DNA of 11,712 bases from an uncultured Bdellovibrionales bacterium (GCA_937927435.1 CALBDW010000123.1:1-11712), one strand, 5' to 3'. Positions 1 to 7,627 are shown, counted from the stretch's first letter. Numbers and translations are program-made. Notes: generated by a model from the letters alone, not told the origin.

Positions 1-479
1 GAGTGAAACCGAGAAGAGCCGTTGTGAGAAGGGACACTCCTATGATCCGCGTGATCCGCGTGAGCGGACTGACTGTGAATGAGGCTGAAGCCCGAGCCTC
101 CTTATTCATTCGGTATCCCAACGGCTTAGAGAAAAAAGAGCTAACGTTCCTTTATTCCTCTCTATGTTCATATAAACCAACACACACTGATCTTGTTTTA
201 CTTGTCCGCTTCCAGAGCCCTTTTGCAGCCACTCACTACACTTTCCACAATTACTATTTCGGAAGTAATTACGCGAAGTTGACTGAAATTTTGCGCAAGA
301 TGCTCGTCTCAAGATGAGATCGGAGATCCCTTATTGATTTCGGCTAGATACTCGCCGATCAAAGGGTCATAGGAGAAAACACTCCTGGCTTACCAAAACG
401 AGTCAGCCACACCCGGCGTACGGAACAAGCGCGTCTGCCACTTATCCGGTCAGCGCGAGAAACTCCTCACTGACGGCGC
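1..479. other. Unassigned region at left contig end
   Basis: I see no gene here that I can support. A GTG-started frame at 3-317 (plus, 104 codons) is open. It has no ribosome binding site, since it begins at the contig edge, and its product matches nothing I recognise. A weaker minus frame overlaps it. Local structure includes a tandem 9-bp repeat (TGATCCGCG twice, 43-60), a 6-bp hairpin (GAGGCT 81-86 with AGCCTC 95-100), and small hairpins at 340-358, 371-386 and 386-409. None is followed by a clear T-run. About 150-310 looks more AT-rich than the flanking genes. I looked for tRNA T-arm signatures on both strands and found none. It lies downstream of the merR-like gene and may simply be intergenic sequence. 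Confidence 0.5.
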
Positions 480-1094
480 TTATGCAAAAATATCGCGGAT
501 CCGACGGATGTCCTCGACGAGCGCGCGCAGTTTGGCAACTGCGGATTCCTGGCTTTGCGCCATGGCTTGGATTCCACGTTCTTCTTTGACTTGATTCTTG
601 AGCGCTTTAAGGGCGGCCCGCGCGCCTTCAATCGAGAAACGGTCTTCGTAAAGCAACTTCTTGATCATCATCGCCGTCTCGATATCGCGACGGCTGTAGA
701 TGCGCTGGTTGTTTTTCGATTTACGAGGACGAAGCGCCTCGAATTCAGTCTCCCAGTAGCGGAGGACGTATTGTTTCACCCCCACCATCTCGGCGGCCTC
801 GCCGATTTTGAACGCCATTTTGTCGGGAATGCCGTTCAGGCTTTCGAGAAGCTCCGGGCCCGCTTCGACCCGAGGATCAGGAAGCGAAACCGGCTTAAAC
901 ATTTGCAACTCTTCTTGAACCGGCTCAGCCCCAGAATCCATACGCGTTTCGACCGTCGCTTCTCCTGCATCTTTCACTGGCACCGACACAACGGCAGCCG
1001 CCGTCTCTACCTGTGCGATCGTTTCCTGGTCCGCTTGAATCGCGCCACTCAATTCTGTCGAAGCTTCTGCGGGAACCGATTCCTCATTCGTCAT
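480..1094 (-). CDS. MerR-family transcriptional regulator
   Basis: A 204-residue DNA-binding regulator. The MerR-type winged helix-turn-helix starts near residue 93 (FKIGEAAEMVGVKQYVLRYW), followed by the wing (KNNQRIYSRRDIE, about 127-139). A basic helical C-terminal part from about 160 is rich in E, K and R and could be the dimerising coiled coil. Residues 1-90 are Ala/Glu/Val-rich, low in complexity and probably disordered. I see no effector-binding domain or metal-binding cysteines, so its signal is unknown. A longer in-frame start exists at 1121. I prefer 1094 because GGAG lies 6 nt upstream of that ATG, while 1121 has no such site. The start lies inside the end of ihfA (11-bp overlap), which implies co-transcription and coupled translation. 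A MerR-like gene after ihfA is a common arrangement in proteobacteria. Family call firm, target genes unknown. Confidence 0.88.
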   Translation of the reverse strand: MTNEESVPAEASTELSGAIQADQETIAQVETAAAVVSVPVKDAGEATVETRMDSGAEPVQEELQMFKPVSLPDPRVEAGPELLESLNGIPDKMAFKIGEAAEMVGVKQYVLRYWETEFEALRPRKSKNNQRIYSRRDIETAMMIKKLLYEDRFSIEGARAALKALKNQVKEERGIQAMAQSQESAVAKLRALVEDIRRIRDIFA

Positions 1095-1419
1095 CCGAGA
1101 CTCCGCTGACGTCTTCTCCATTGAGCATGGCTTTTAAGACTTGCGAGGGTCTGAAGGTCAGCACCCGACGAGCGCTGATCTTGATCTGTTCCCCAGTCTG
1201 AGGGTTGCGGCCGATACGTTCGTTCTTTCCGCGAACAACGAAGTTACCAAAGCCGGAAATCTTGACCTTATCGCCCTTCACCAAAGTGTCTTTCAGACTT
1301 TGAAACACGAGCTCCACAAGTTCGGAGGCCTCTTTTTTGGAGAAGCCGATCTTTTGATAGACCTTCTCGACAATGTCAGCCTTCGTCATTGTTGATCGTC
1401 CGAGATTCTGTTGGCCCAT
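1084..1419 (-). CDS. ihfA: Integration host factor alpha-like (HU/IHF family)
   Basis: A 111-residue DNA-bending protein of the HU/IHF family. The core starts at MTKADIVEKVYQKIG. It carries the family signature GKNERIGRNPQTGEQIKI and ARRVLTFRPSQVLK, which form the beta-arm that enters the minor groove. Family members act as dimers that bend DNA in replication, recombination and promoter architecture. The frame is open to 1512, but GAGGT sits 4 nt before the ATG at 1419, so I chose that start. It adds 10 residues (MGQQNLGRST) before the usual N-terminus; the ATG at 1389 is the alternative. The tail after the core is acidic and ends in DDE. Its place between pheT and a MerR gene matches the conserved pheST-ihfA order and favours IhfA over HU. 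I see no separate beta subunit in the window. Confidence 0.88.
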   Translation of the reverse strand: MGQQNLGRSTMTKADIVEKVYQKIGFSKKEASELVELVFQSLKDTLVKGDKVKISGFGNFVVRGKNERIGRNPQTGEQIKISARRVLTFRPSQVLKAMLNGEDVSGVSDDE

Positions 1420-1524
1420 AATTACCTCGACCGGGAGATCAATTGTGGAGTCTGAGTAAAAGGCTACCAACTCATTGAAAACAATCAAGTCTTTCGAATA
1501 CTTATTTGCCAATACGAGGCGTCG

Positions 1525-1557
1525 AAAAGTCGGAGTCCGGCCCGACCAACCAGACTC
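1525..1557 (-). promoter_or_regulatory. Hairpin in pheT-ihfA spacer, weak terminator or attenuator
   Basis: Read on the minus strand, GAGTCTGG (1557-1550) pairs with CCGGACTC (1540-1533). This gives an 8-bp stem with one G-U wobble and a 9-nt loop. A short TTTT follows 4 nt later (1528-1525). Just before it is a perfect 10-bp palindrome, CAACGCGTTG (1557-1566), sharing one base with the stem. The 181-bp spacer between the pheT stop and the ihfA start has no other feature I can support. The hairpin could be a partial terminator that lowers ihfA-merR expression relative to pheST. The T-run is short, so strong termination is doubtful. Confidence 0.3.
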
Positions 1558-1600
1558 AACGCGTTGGGTTAAAACAAAGACTATCGAGTTTGGACCAGGA

Positions 1601-4063
1601 CTAGCGGACTGTGATGCCGAATTTTTCAGTCACCGCCTTCACGACCTTGTCGCGAAGCTCGTTGACCTTTTGATCCTCAAGCGTCGTGTCCTTCGCTTGG
1701 AAAACCATGCGGAATGCGACCGAACGTTGATCCGGCGGCAGTGAACCACCTTCAAACACGTCGAAAACGCGAACCTCACGCAACAATTCCCCAGCTGCTT
1801 TCTTAATCTCCGCTTCAACCTCGGCCGCGGGCAGGCTTTTCGGCATTTGCAGAGCGATATCTCGATCCACAGCCGGCATCCGGGAAATCGGCTTGTATTT
1901 CGGCGAACGAGGCTGCCCGTTCATCAAAAGATCCATATTGAACTCACCGACTGCGGTCTCTTCCCGGATTTTAAGCTCGGCAGCCAATGTCGGATGCAGA
2001 GTTCCGATGAAACCGACAGGCTTACCTTCGAACTCAAGCACCGCCGCCTGCCCCGGGTGCAAGAATTCGGGAGCGGTTTTGACATTCAGCTGCTGCCAAC
2101 GGAATTTTTGAATTCCCATCCCGCGCAGCCAGTTCTCAACCGCTCCTTTCAGCGAAAACACGACCGGCACCGCGGGAGCGTTCTTCCGCCACAAATCTTC
2201 TGGCGCTCCCCAAAATGCGAACGCCAAACGCGACTCTTCAACATACTCCGCCTTCTTATCAGCCGAGACGGACCTAAAGTGCCCGAAGCCCAATTCGTAA
2301 ATCCGTCCGAACGAGTTTCCATGGCGGGAATTATGCACAACGTTTTTCAAAAGGCCCGGAACGAGCGACGTCCGCATGACATTGATCTCTTCGTTGAGCG
2401 GATTCACGATCGCCACAGGTTCCGCGGTCGTCTTAAGCCCCGTCGTCCGCACGCGCTCCAGATCTCCGAGCACTCTCTCTTGGAAGCTCCGGCTGATGAA
2501 CGCGTAGTTGATGGCCTGAAGACAACCTTCCCCTTGCAGAAGCCGGCGAGTCTTCGCTTCAAGAACGAAGGATTGTTCGTGCTCGGCCGGCATCTCCGCG
2601 AACGTCGGGATGCGTTCCGGAATATGATCATAGCCATGAAGACGCGCGAACTCTTCGACGAGATCGACGTCCAAAGTGAGATCCCAACGGAAAAGCGGCG
2701 GATGCACGCGCCAAGCCGGTTCGCTTCCAGCAATGGGCTCCACCTTGCAATCAAGGCGTTTCATCCATTTCGCGAAGTCTTCGGCGGTCACCGGATAACC
2801 GAGCCGGGATTCCAGTGTCGATAACCGAATTTCGATCGGTTCGCGCACGATCGGATTCGGATACTCATCATGCGGTTCGCCCATGATTTGGCCACCCGCC
2901 ACTTCTTGAATGAGCTGGGCCGCGCGGTCGAGAGCAAGACGAACCGCTTCGGGGTTCGTGCCCCTCGCGAAACGGTAACCCGAATCGGTTTCAATGCCGA
3001 ACTTACGCGCGGTCCGCCGGACGGCGGCCGGTGTGAAGTAAGCCGATTCGATAAAGATATCGGTCGTATCGTCTTGCACGCCGGAGTTCTTACCACCGAT
3101 GATGCCCGCAAGCGCCACAGGACGCTCGCCGTCGCGGATAGTGAGTTCCGTACCATCGAGCTTTAGCTCCGTTCCTTGCAGCGTAACAAAGGTTTCCCCT
3201 TTGTTCGCGCGATCAATAACGACTTTACCGCCGCGGAGCTCACGCTGGTCGAAAGCGTGAAGCGGCTGTCCCAGTTCCATCATTACGAAGTTCGTGACGT
3301 CGACGACGTTGTTGATGGAATTGAGGCCGACAGCTTCCAATCTCGTTTTCAACCAAGCCGGCGAAGGCCCTATTTTGACCCCCTTCACGCCTCGGCCCGC
3401 GTAACGCGGGCACAAGTCTTTCGCCCGAAGCTCAATTTTAACAACGGAGCGGGTCGAGCCGCCGCTCTCCTCGAGTTTCAAAGCCGGGAACTTCACTTCC
3501 CGTCCCGTAAGAGCCCCGATTTCGCGCGCAAGACCGAAGTGCGAAAGGCAGTCAGCCCGGTTCGGCGTGACCTTGAGCTCAAAAAGGATGTCGTCAAGCC
3601 CCATGTACTTCGCAAACGACTGGCCGACCGGTGCATCCGGCGGAAGAATAAGGATGCCGTCGCTGTCTTCTTTCAGCCCCAGCTCCGCCTCGGAACAAAG
3701 CATGCCGCCCGAATCCACGCCGCGGATTTGCGAGCGTTTGATCGCGAAATCACCGGGCAAAACCGCGCCGGGCAACGCCACCACCACTCGGTCGCCTTCA
3801 TTGTGGTTCCGGGCGCCGCAAACGATTTGGTGAACAACACCGTCCCCTGTCGAAACTTGGCAGACGGTCAGGCGATCGGCGTTAGGGTGTTTGCCCTTTT
3901 GAAGAATATGGCCGATCACGACGTTTTCATACTGCTTCGCCAGGTTTTGCACCCCTTCAACTTCGATACCGGCCGCCGTGAGCAGCGCCGCCAGTTCCTG
4001 GGGTTTGGCCATGTAATCGTGAAGGTCGATATAATCATTCAGCCACTTGAGAGAAATCTTCAT
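1601..4063 (-). CDS. pheT: Phenylalanyl-tRNA synthetase beta subunit
   Basis: An 820-residue beta subunit of the cytoplasmic (alpha-beta)2 enzyme that charges tRNA-Phe with phenylalanine; the length is normal for bacterial PheT. Domains in order: the N-terminus MKISLKWLNDYIDL; an EMAP/OB-type tRNA-binding domain about 45-135 (HPNADRLTVCQVSTGDG, GMLCSEAELGL); the B3/B4 editing region from about 210 (NNVVDVTNFVMMELGQPLHAFD region); a B5 domain around 405-480 (DVDLVEEFARLHGYDHIPER); the catalytic-like core; and a C-terminal anticodon-binding FDX-ACB domain over roughly the last 95 residues (ISRMPAVDRDIAL to the end). The ATG overlaps the pheS stop as ATGA, so the two subunits are translationally coupled, as expected for a stoichiometric complex. 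No frameshift or missing domain is seen. The large open frame on the opposite strand is a shadow. Confidence 0.97.
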   Translation of the reverse strand: MKISLKWLNDYIDLHDYMAKPQELAALLTAAGIEVEGVQNLAKQYENVVIGHILQKGKHPNADRLTVCQVSTGDGVVHQIVCGARNHNEGDRVVVALPGAVLPGDFAIKRSQIRGVDSGGMLCSEAELGLKEDSDGILILPPDAPVGQSFAKYMGLDDILFELKVTPNRADCLSHFGLAREIGALTGREVKFPALKLEESGGSTRSVVKIELRAKDLCPRYAGRGVKGVKIGPSPAWLKTRLEAVGLNSINNVVDVTNFVMMELGQPLHAFDQRELRGGKVVIDRANKGETFVTLQGTELKLDGTELTIRDGERPVALAGIIGGKNSGVQDDTTDIFIESAYFTPAAVRRTARKFGIETDSGYRFARGTNPEAVRLALDRAAQLIQEVAGGQIMGEPHDEYPNPIVREPIEIRLSTLESRLGYPVTAEDFAKWMKRLDCKVEPIAGSEPAWRVHPPLFRWDLTLDVDLVEEFARLHGYDHIPERIPTFAEMPAEHEQSFVLEAKTRRLLQGEGCLQAINYAFISRSFQERVLGDLERVRTTGLKTTAEPVAIVNPLNEEINVMRTSLVPGLLKNVVHNSRHGNSFGRIYELGFGHFRSVSADKKAEYVEESRLAFAFWGAPEDLWRKNAPAVPVVFSLKGAVENWLRGMGIQKFRWQQLNVKTAPEFLHPGQAAVLEFEGKPVGFIGTLHPTLAAELKIREETAVGEFNMDLLMNGQPRSPKYKPISRMPAVDRDIALQMPKSLPAAEVEAEIKKAAGELLREVRVFDVFEGGSLPPDQRSVAFRMVFQAKDTTLEDQKVNELRDKVVKAVTEKFGITVR

Positions 4064-5100
4064 AAACTGAACTGCCTCAAGAAACGAACGTCGTTTTCGT
4101 TGAACAAACGGATGTCATCGATTCCGTACTTGATAATCGCCATGCGTTCGATCCCGAAACCGAATGCGAATGCCTGCCATTCGGGATACGGCACGTTGGC
4201 GAACTTCAAGACGTTCGGATGCACCAAACCGCAACCGCCGATTTCCACCCAACCGGTGTCCTTACACATGCGGCAGCCTTTGCCCCTGCAGATGGGGCAC
4301 TGGCAATCCATCTCCGCCGACGGCTCAGTAAAGGGGAAGAAGCTCGGTCTAAAGCGGGTTTTCAAACCGGGACCAAAGAATTCACGCACGAAGAACGAAA
4401 TGGTGCCCTTCAGATCCGCCATCGAAACCTGGCGGTCAACGCAGAACCCTTCGATCTGATGGAAGTTCGGCGAGTGAGAAACGTCGCTGTCGCAACGAAA
4501 CACAGGCCCCACGCCGGCGACACGGATCGGCGGTTTCTCATTAAAGAGCACGTGAACTTGAATGGGCGACGTGTGCGTGCGCAGGACATGCTCGTCATCG
4601 ATATAAAACGTGTCCTGCATATCGCGCGCCGGGTGATCCTTCGGAATGTTAAGCCCCTCGAAATTGAAGCTGTCCTTTTCGATCAACGGTCCCAGGCGCA
4701 CAGAATATCCGAGCCGGGCTAAAATTCCCGAAATCTCCTCTATGACGATCGAAACCGGATGCTTGGCGCCCATCGGTTCGGCAAAAGCCGGCAACGTCAT
4801 ATCCAGAGTTTCGGAGGCCAGGCGGGCTTGAAGTTCCTGTTCCTTCAGGGCCTCTTCGCGCCGGCCATAGAGATCCTCAAGAACCTGTTTCGCTTCGTTG
4901 ACGAGTTTGCCGAAAACGGGCCTTTCTTCGGGCGGGAGCTTGCCCATCTCCTTCATCAAGGCGGAAAAGCTCCCCTGCTTCCCGAGGAATTGCACCTTCA
5001 TGTCGTAAAGTTCTTTGCTGGTGGAAGCCTTTTCAAAGGCGCTCACCGCCTGGGCCCGTATCTCGTCGATCTTTTCTTTCATAGAACCGGTAATATCCAT
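4060..5100 (-). CDS. pheS: Phenylalanyl-tRNA synthetase alpha subunit
   Basis: The catalytic class II subunit, 346 residues from this start. Visible parts: an N-terminal coiled-coil arm that contacts tRNA (about 7-95); motif 2 region FRCDSDVSHSPNFHQIEGF (201-219); RPSFFPFTEPSAE (251-263), which helps form the Phe pocket; GWVEIGGCGLVHPNVL (283-298); and motif 3, FGFGIERMAIIKYGIDDIRL (312-331). A five-cysteine cluster, CQCPICRGKGCRMC (266-279), lies in the catalytic domain. Similar Cys-rich inserts occur in some bacterial PheS, and it may bind zinc. The frame is open to a TTG at 5139 and an ATG at 5136, with further ATGs at 5100 and 5082. I chose 5100, with a TAGGG close to it. Alignment with E. 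coli PheS from memory would fit 5082 equally well. First gene of pheS-pheT-ihfA-merR and divergent from rsmG. The short upstream region leaves no room for a pheM-type attenuator. Confidence 0.95.
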   Translation of the reverse strand: MDITGSMKEKIDEIRAQAVSAFEKASTSKELYDMKVQFLGKQGSFSALMKEMGKLPPEERPVFGKLVNEAKQVLEDLYGRREEALKEQELQARLASETLDMTLPAFAEPMGAKHPVSIVIEEISGILARLGYSVRLGPLIEKDSFNFEGLNIPKDHPARDMQDTFYIDDEHVLRTHTSPIQVHVLFNEKPPIRVAGVGPVFRCDSDVSHSPNFHQIEGFCVDRQVSMADLKGTISFFVREFFGPGLKTRFRPSFFPFTEPSAEMDCQCPICRGKGCRMCKDTGWVEIGGCGLVHPNVLKFANVPYPEWQAFAFGFGIERMAIIKYGIDDIRLFNENDVRFLRQFSL

Positions 5101-5157
5101 AACCCTACAATTAATCGATGATTTATGGCGCTCCATCAACTAGTATTGCCGGCCAAC

Positions 5158-5997
5158 ATGGCGCATAAGAATCGCACCAACTGGAGCCCTTATAAGGCCC
5201 GGCTCGAAAAAGCTCAAAAAAACCACCTGAAGCTGAAAAAGCCGACGGGCGGACGCCATCGTCGCCCGGAGGAAAACTATAGCTTCAATGAAGCGGACGA
5301 CCGCATTTACGACATCTTCCGGAACCACGGTTTCGGGGATTACCCGCACGCGAAGCGCCAGCAGCTCACGCAATTCTACCGGATGCTGATGGCCAATCAG
5401 CGCGAACAGAACTTCACCCGTCTTCTCACGCTGCGGGACGTGGCCATCAAGCACTTTATCGACAGCTTAATCGTCGCCAGATTAACGAGACTCCAGTTTC
5501 CGCTATTAGATGTCGGTACAGGGCCTGGTTTCCCGGGTATCCCCCTTAAAATCGAATTCCCGGACGAAACGATCATTCTCGCCGAAGGTGTTCAAAAACG
5601 CGTCGGTTTCTTGAAGCGCGTTCGGGAAGAGTTGGATCTAAAAAACCTCCCGATCATCGGCCGGAACATCAACTTTGAATTCTTTTATCCGGTCCAGGGC
5701 GTAATCACCAGAGCGGTGGAGGACGCCCGGAACACCCTCGGCAACGTCGTCAACTGCCTGCAAACAGGCGGACGCGTCTACCTCATGAAAGGCCCCAACT
5801 GCGGCCCGGAGATCGAGATGGCGCTTGAAACCTGGGGAGAGTATTACGCCCTCGAAGACGACATCCACTATTCGCTTCCTCAGACTCCACATGAACGCCG
5901 TCTTCTGATTTTTAGAAAGCTGAAACCCCATCCGTTGCCCGACTTTGAGGAACTCGATCTTGCTTGGGAACGGGAATACGGAATGGACACGGATTGA
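5158..5997 (+). CDS. rsmG: 16S rRNA m7G527 methyltransferase RsmG-like
   Basis: A SAM-dependent methyltransferase of the RsmG (GidB) family, which makes m7G527 in the 530 loop of 16S rRNA. Key signatures, as residues of the longer 290-aa form from the ATG at 5125: NFT and KHFIDSL (96-115), SAM-binding motif I LLDVGTGPGFPGIPLKI (127-143), a motif II-like AEGVQKRVGFLKRV (153-166), VITRAVEDA (193-201), and ERRLLIFRK (258-266). The first 50 or so residues are an unusual Lys/Arg-rich extension absent from E. coli RsmG, and an acidic tail follows the core. Neither ATG (5125 or 5158) has a good Shine-Dalgarno. I prefer 5158 because 5125 would overlap the possible pheS starts. It is followed after 6 bp by a second RNA methyltransferase, suggesting an RNA-modification pair. 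Loss of RsmG in other bacteria gives low-level streptomycin resistance. Confidence 0.87.
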   Translation: MAHKNRTNWSPYKARLEKAQKNHLKLKKPTGGRHRRPEENYSFNEADDRIYDIFRNHGFGDYPHAKRQQLTQFYRMLMANQREQNFTRLLTLRDVAIKHFIDSLIVARLTRLQFPLLDVGTGPGFPGIPLKIEFPDETIILAEGVQKRVGFLKRVREELDLKNLPIIGRNINFEFFYPVQGVITRAVEDARNTLGNVVNCLQTGGRVYLMKGPNCGPEIEMALETWGEYYALEDDIHYSLPQTPHERRLLIFRKLKPHPLPDFEELDLAWEREYGMDTD

Positions 5998-6003
5998 AAA
6001 ATT

Positions 6004-6828
6004 ATGTTGCATTTCGATAAGAGCATCACGAGCGACCAAAATCCCGTCTTTCGCGCTCTTCGCGAGTGCCTGACAACAAAAGGCATCAAAAAGCACGGGC
6101 TTTTTCTCGCATCTGGAACCCGCGTGGTTTCGGAACTGCTCGAACGTTACCCCCAAAGCGTCCGCGACGTGATTTTTCCCTCCGACTTGCCATCCTCGGA
6201 AAAAAGCGCGTTCGCATTCGCCCTGCTCAAGCGAGCTCGCGAACTTCGGGAACAATTGAAAGGATCGGGTTCCGCGTTCGCGATTGTGGAACTTGAACGC
6301 CCGCTCTTTGACGAACTTGATGCCTTCGGTACCCGCTCTCCTCTTCTTGTGCTGCGAACACCAGAAATCCCACCTATCATGCTCAAAGAGCCCCCGCGAG
6401 GACTCGAAATCTTCTGCGCTCTCGGCGATCCGGCCAACCTCGGAGCACTTTTGCGGTCGGCGGCGGCGTTCGGAGCCTCGAAAGTCGTTCTTTTGCAGGA
6501 AAGCGCTTCGCCCTTTCACCCGAAAGCCGTGCGTGCGGCAAGCGCCACAACGCTCATGACGCCGCTTTTTCGGGGACCTTCAATTCAAGAACTCGGAAAA
6601 ATGGCCGGCCCCGCCGTCGCTCTTCACATGGAAGGCCAACCGCTCAGCTCCTTCGACTGGCCGAAGGACGTCCGACTCCTCATCGGAGAAGAAGGATTGG
6701 GGGTACCCGATTCGCTTCCGTTTCACAGAGTTTCAATTCCCATGGTAAGGGGGGTCGAATCGCTCAACGCGACGATCGCAGGGGGAATCGCTCTATTTTC
6801 CTATCGCCTCCGACAGGAAAGAGAATAA
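6004..6828 (+). CDS. TrmH/SpoU-family RNA 2'-O-methyltransferase
   Basis: A 274-residue SPOUT-class enzyme that uses SAM to methylate a ribose 2'-OH in rRNA or tRNA. The C-terminal knotted domain has all three SpoU motifs: motif 1 GDPANLGALLRSAAAFGA (141-158, with Asn145 and catalytic Arg151), motif 2 LIGEEGLGVPDSL (226-238), and motif 3 IPMVRGVESLNATIAGGIAL (245-264, including Ser254-Leu-Asn). The N-terminal 130 residues resemble the substrate-binding domain of RlmB/TsnR-type members (GTRVVSELLERYP), but the exact target cannot be read from sequence. Start: the ATG at 6004, 6 bp after the rsmG stop. There is no clear ribosome binding site, so coupling to rsmG is likely. Its TAA at 6826-6828 lies within the A-run flanking a minus-strand terminator from the converging gene. 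Family certain, RNA target unknown. Confidence 0.92.
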   Translation: MLHFDKSITSDQNPVFRALRECLTTKGIKKHGLFLASGTRVVSELLERYPQSVRDVIFPSDLPSSEKSAFAFALLKRARELREQLKGSGSAFAIVELERPLFDELDAFGTRSPLLVLRTPEIPPIMLKEPPRGLEIFCALGDPANLGALLRSAAAFGASKVVLLQESASPFHPKAVRAASATTLMTPLFRGPSIQELGKMAGPAVALHMEGQPLSSFDWPKDVRLLIGEEGLGVPDSLPFHRVSIPMVRGVESLNATIAGGIALFSYRLRQERE

Positions 6829-6854
6829 AAAAGCGAGGCGCTTTCGGCCTCGCT
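6826..6854 (-). terminator. Intrinsic terminator of the 6895-7425 gene
   Basis: Read on the minus strand, AGCGAGGC (6854-6847) pairs perfectly with GCCTCGCT (6839-6832) around a 7-nt loop, followed by a T-run and ATT. This is a textbook rho-independent terminator about 40 bp past the stop of the six-cysteine protein. On the plus strand the stem is followed by ATCTGA with no T-run, so it probably does not end the converging rsmG-trmH transcript efficiently. Its stem and T-tail are nearly the same as those of the terminator at 7628-7658. Confidence 0.88.
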
Positions 6855-6894
6855 ATCTGAATCGTTCTTTCGGCGACCGGTCACCGCCGAACGA

Positions 6895-7425
6895 TTAGAA
6901 TCCGGGGTTCTCGGCGAGTTCTTTGAACCACTTCGGAATCCGACAATTCTTCGCGGGCACCAGCGTGAAGAGATCGTCTCCGTTTTTCGTCGGCCTTAGA
7001 ACGATATCGATCAATTCGTCGACATCGGCCTCGGCGTCGCATCCGCCGAAGAGGGTGATGCCGCTGTTCTTAAAGATCAGTTGGCCGTTTTTCTTCGCGA
7101 TCTGGCCGGTTCCGCCGTCGCATTCAATGAAACAACGACCGTTTTCATCGCACGTCATGGTCGTTTTGAAGGTGATGCGCCCGTGTTTCGGCTGTTTCAA
7201 TTTCACGACGATGTCGGCGAAGCGTATTTTCTCGCCCTTGTAGTTAAAGCCGAGAAGGGTCATGTGAATCGCTTTGACCGTCTGACGGGGACGTTGTTTC
7301 AAGTAAGCATCCGAGAAAGTGCGCTCGAAGCACTTCGGAGTAGTTTTGTTCACGCCTTCAAAGGGCGACGCAATTGCGGATGCCGAAATTAAGAGCGACC
7401 CGAAAATTGTCACAAATGTTTTCAT
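6895..7425 (-). CDS. Predicted exported six-cysteine protein, function unknown
   Basis: I do not recognise this 176-residue protein. It begins with a clear Sec signal peptide (MKTFVTIFGSLLISASAIAS), with probable cleavage after Ala19 of AIA, and no lipobox cysteine at the cut. The mature part looks like a small soluble beta-rich domain with alternating hydrophobic residues. It has six cysteines (32, 92, 98, 102, 129, 161), of which TCDENGRCFIECDGG (91-105) is the tightest cluster. These could form disulphides in the periplasm or outside the cell. I chose the ATG at 7425 because GGGGG lies 7 nt upstream; the ATG at 7431 is too close to that site. It has its own terminator and appears to be a single-gene unit. 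The next gene upstream (7683-8093) is also a small six-cysteine exported protein, but I see no sequence similarity between them. Confidence 0.8.
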   Translation of the reverse strand: MKTFVTIFGSLLISASAIASPFEGVNKTTPKCFERTFSDAYLKQRPRQTVKAIHMTLLGFNYKGEKIRFADIVVKLKQPKHGRITFKTTMTCDENGRCFIECDGGTGQIAKKNGQLIFKNSGITLFGGCDAEADVDELIDIVLRPTKNGDDLFTLVPAKNCRIPKWFKELAENPGF

Positions 7426-7627
7426 AAGCATTCCCCCTTCGGAGAAATGGTTTTTCGGTGACGAAAAGTGTCTACTCGAAGAGTAATATTTGGAAAAGCG
7501 GAAAGAGAGGTATTGAACACAATTCCATGGCTCGAAAAATACTTACAGACTCGCTGGGCGTGGAAAGGACGACAAATGATTTTGTTTAGAAGGCAGATTT
7601 CCTGCCACTTCGTGAATTTTGGGCAAT

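Noticed and set aside
3..317. 104-codon plus-strand frame starting at GTG
   Set aside because: No ribosome binding site can be seen at the edge, no recognisable family, and the composition is unlike the neighbouring genes. Kept only as a possibility within the unassigned region.
303..376. Minus-strand peptide SYDPLIGEYLAEINKGS, recalling an Rhs-repeat fragment
   Set aside because: The open stretch is only about 25 codons between stops, too short to claim an Rhs remnant. The likeness may be chance.
1847..2824. 325-codon open frame on the plus strand
   Set aside because: It lies wholly inside pheT on the other strand, with no ribosome binding site or family motif.
3176..4459. 427-codon open frame on the plus strand
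   Set aside because: It is antisense to pheT and pheS, both of which have full domain structure. Its product is low in recognisable motifs and rich in Arg/His/Phe, as expected of a shadow frame in GC-rich coding DNA.
5101..5157. Phe-rich leader peptide/attenuator upstream of pheS
   Set aside because: The space before the divergent rsmG start is too short and contains no run of Phe codons or terminator hairpin.
5638..6519. 293-codon minus-strand frame
   Set aside because: It is antisense to rsmG and the SpoU methyltransferase, whose motifs are intact.
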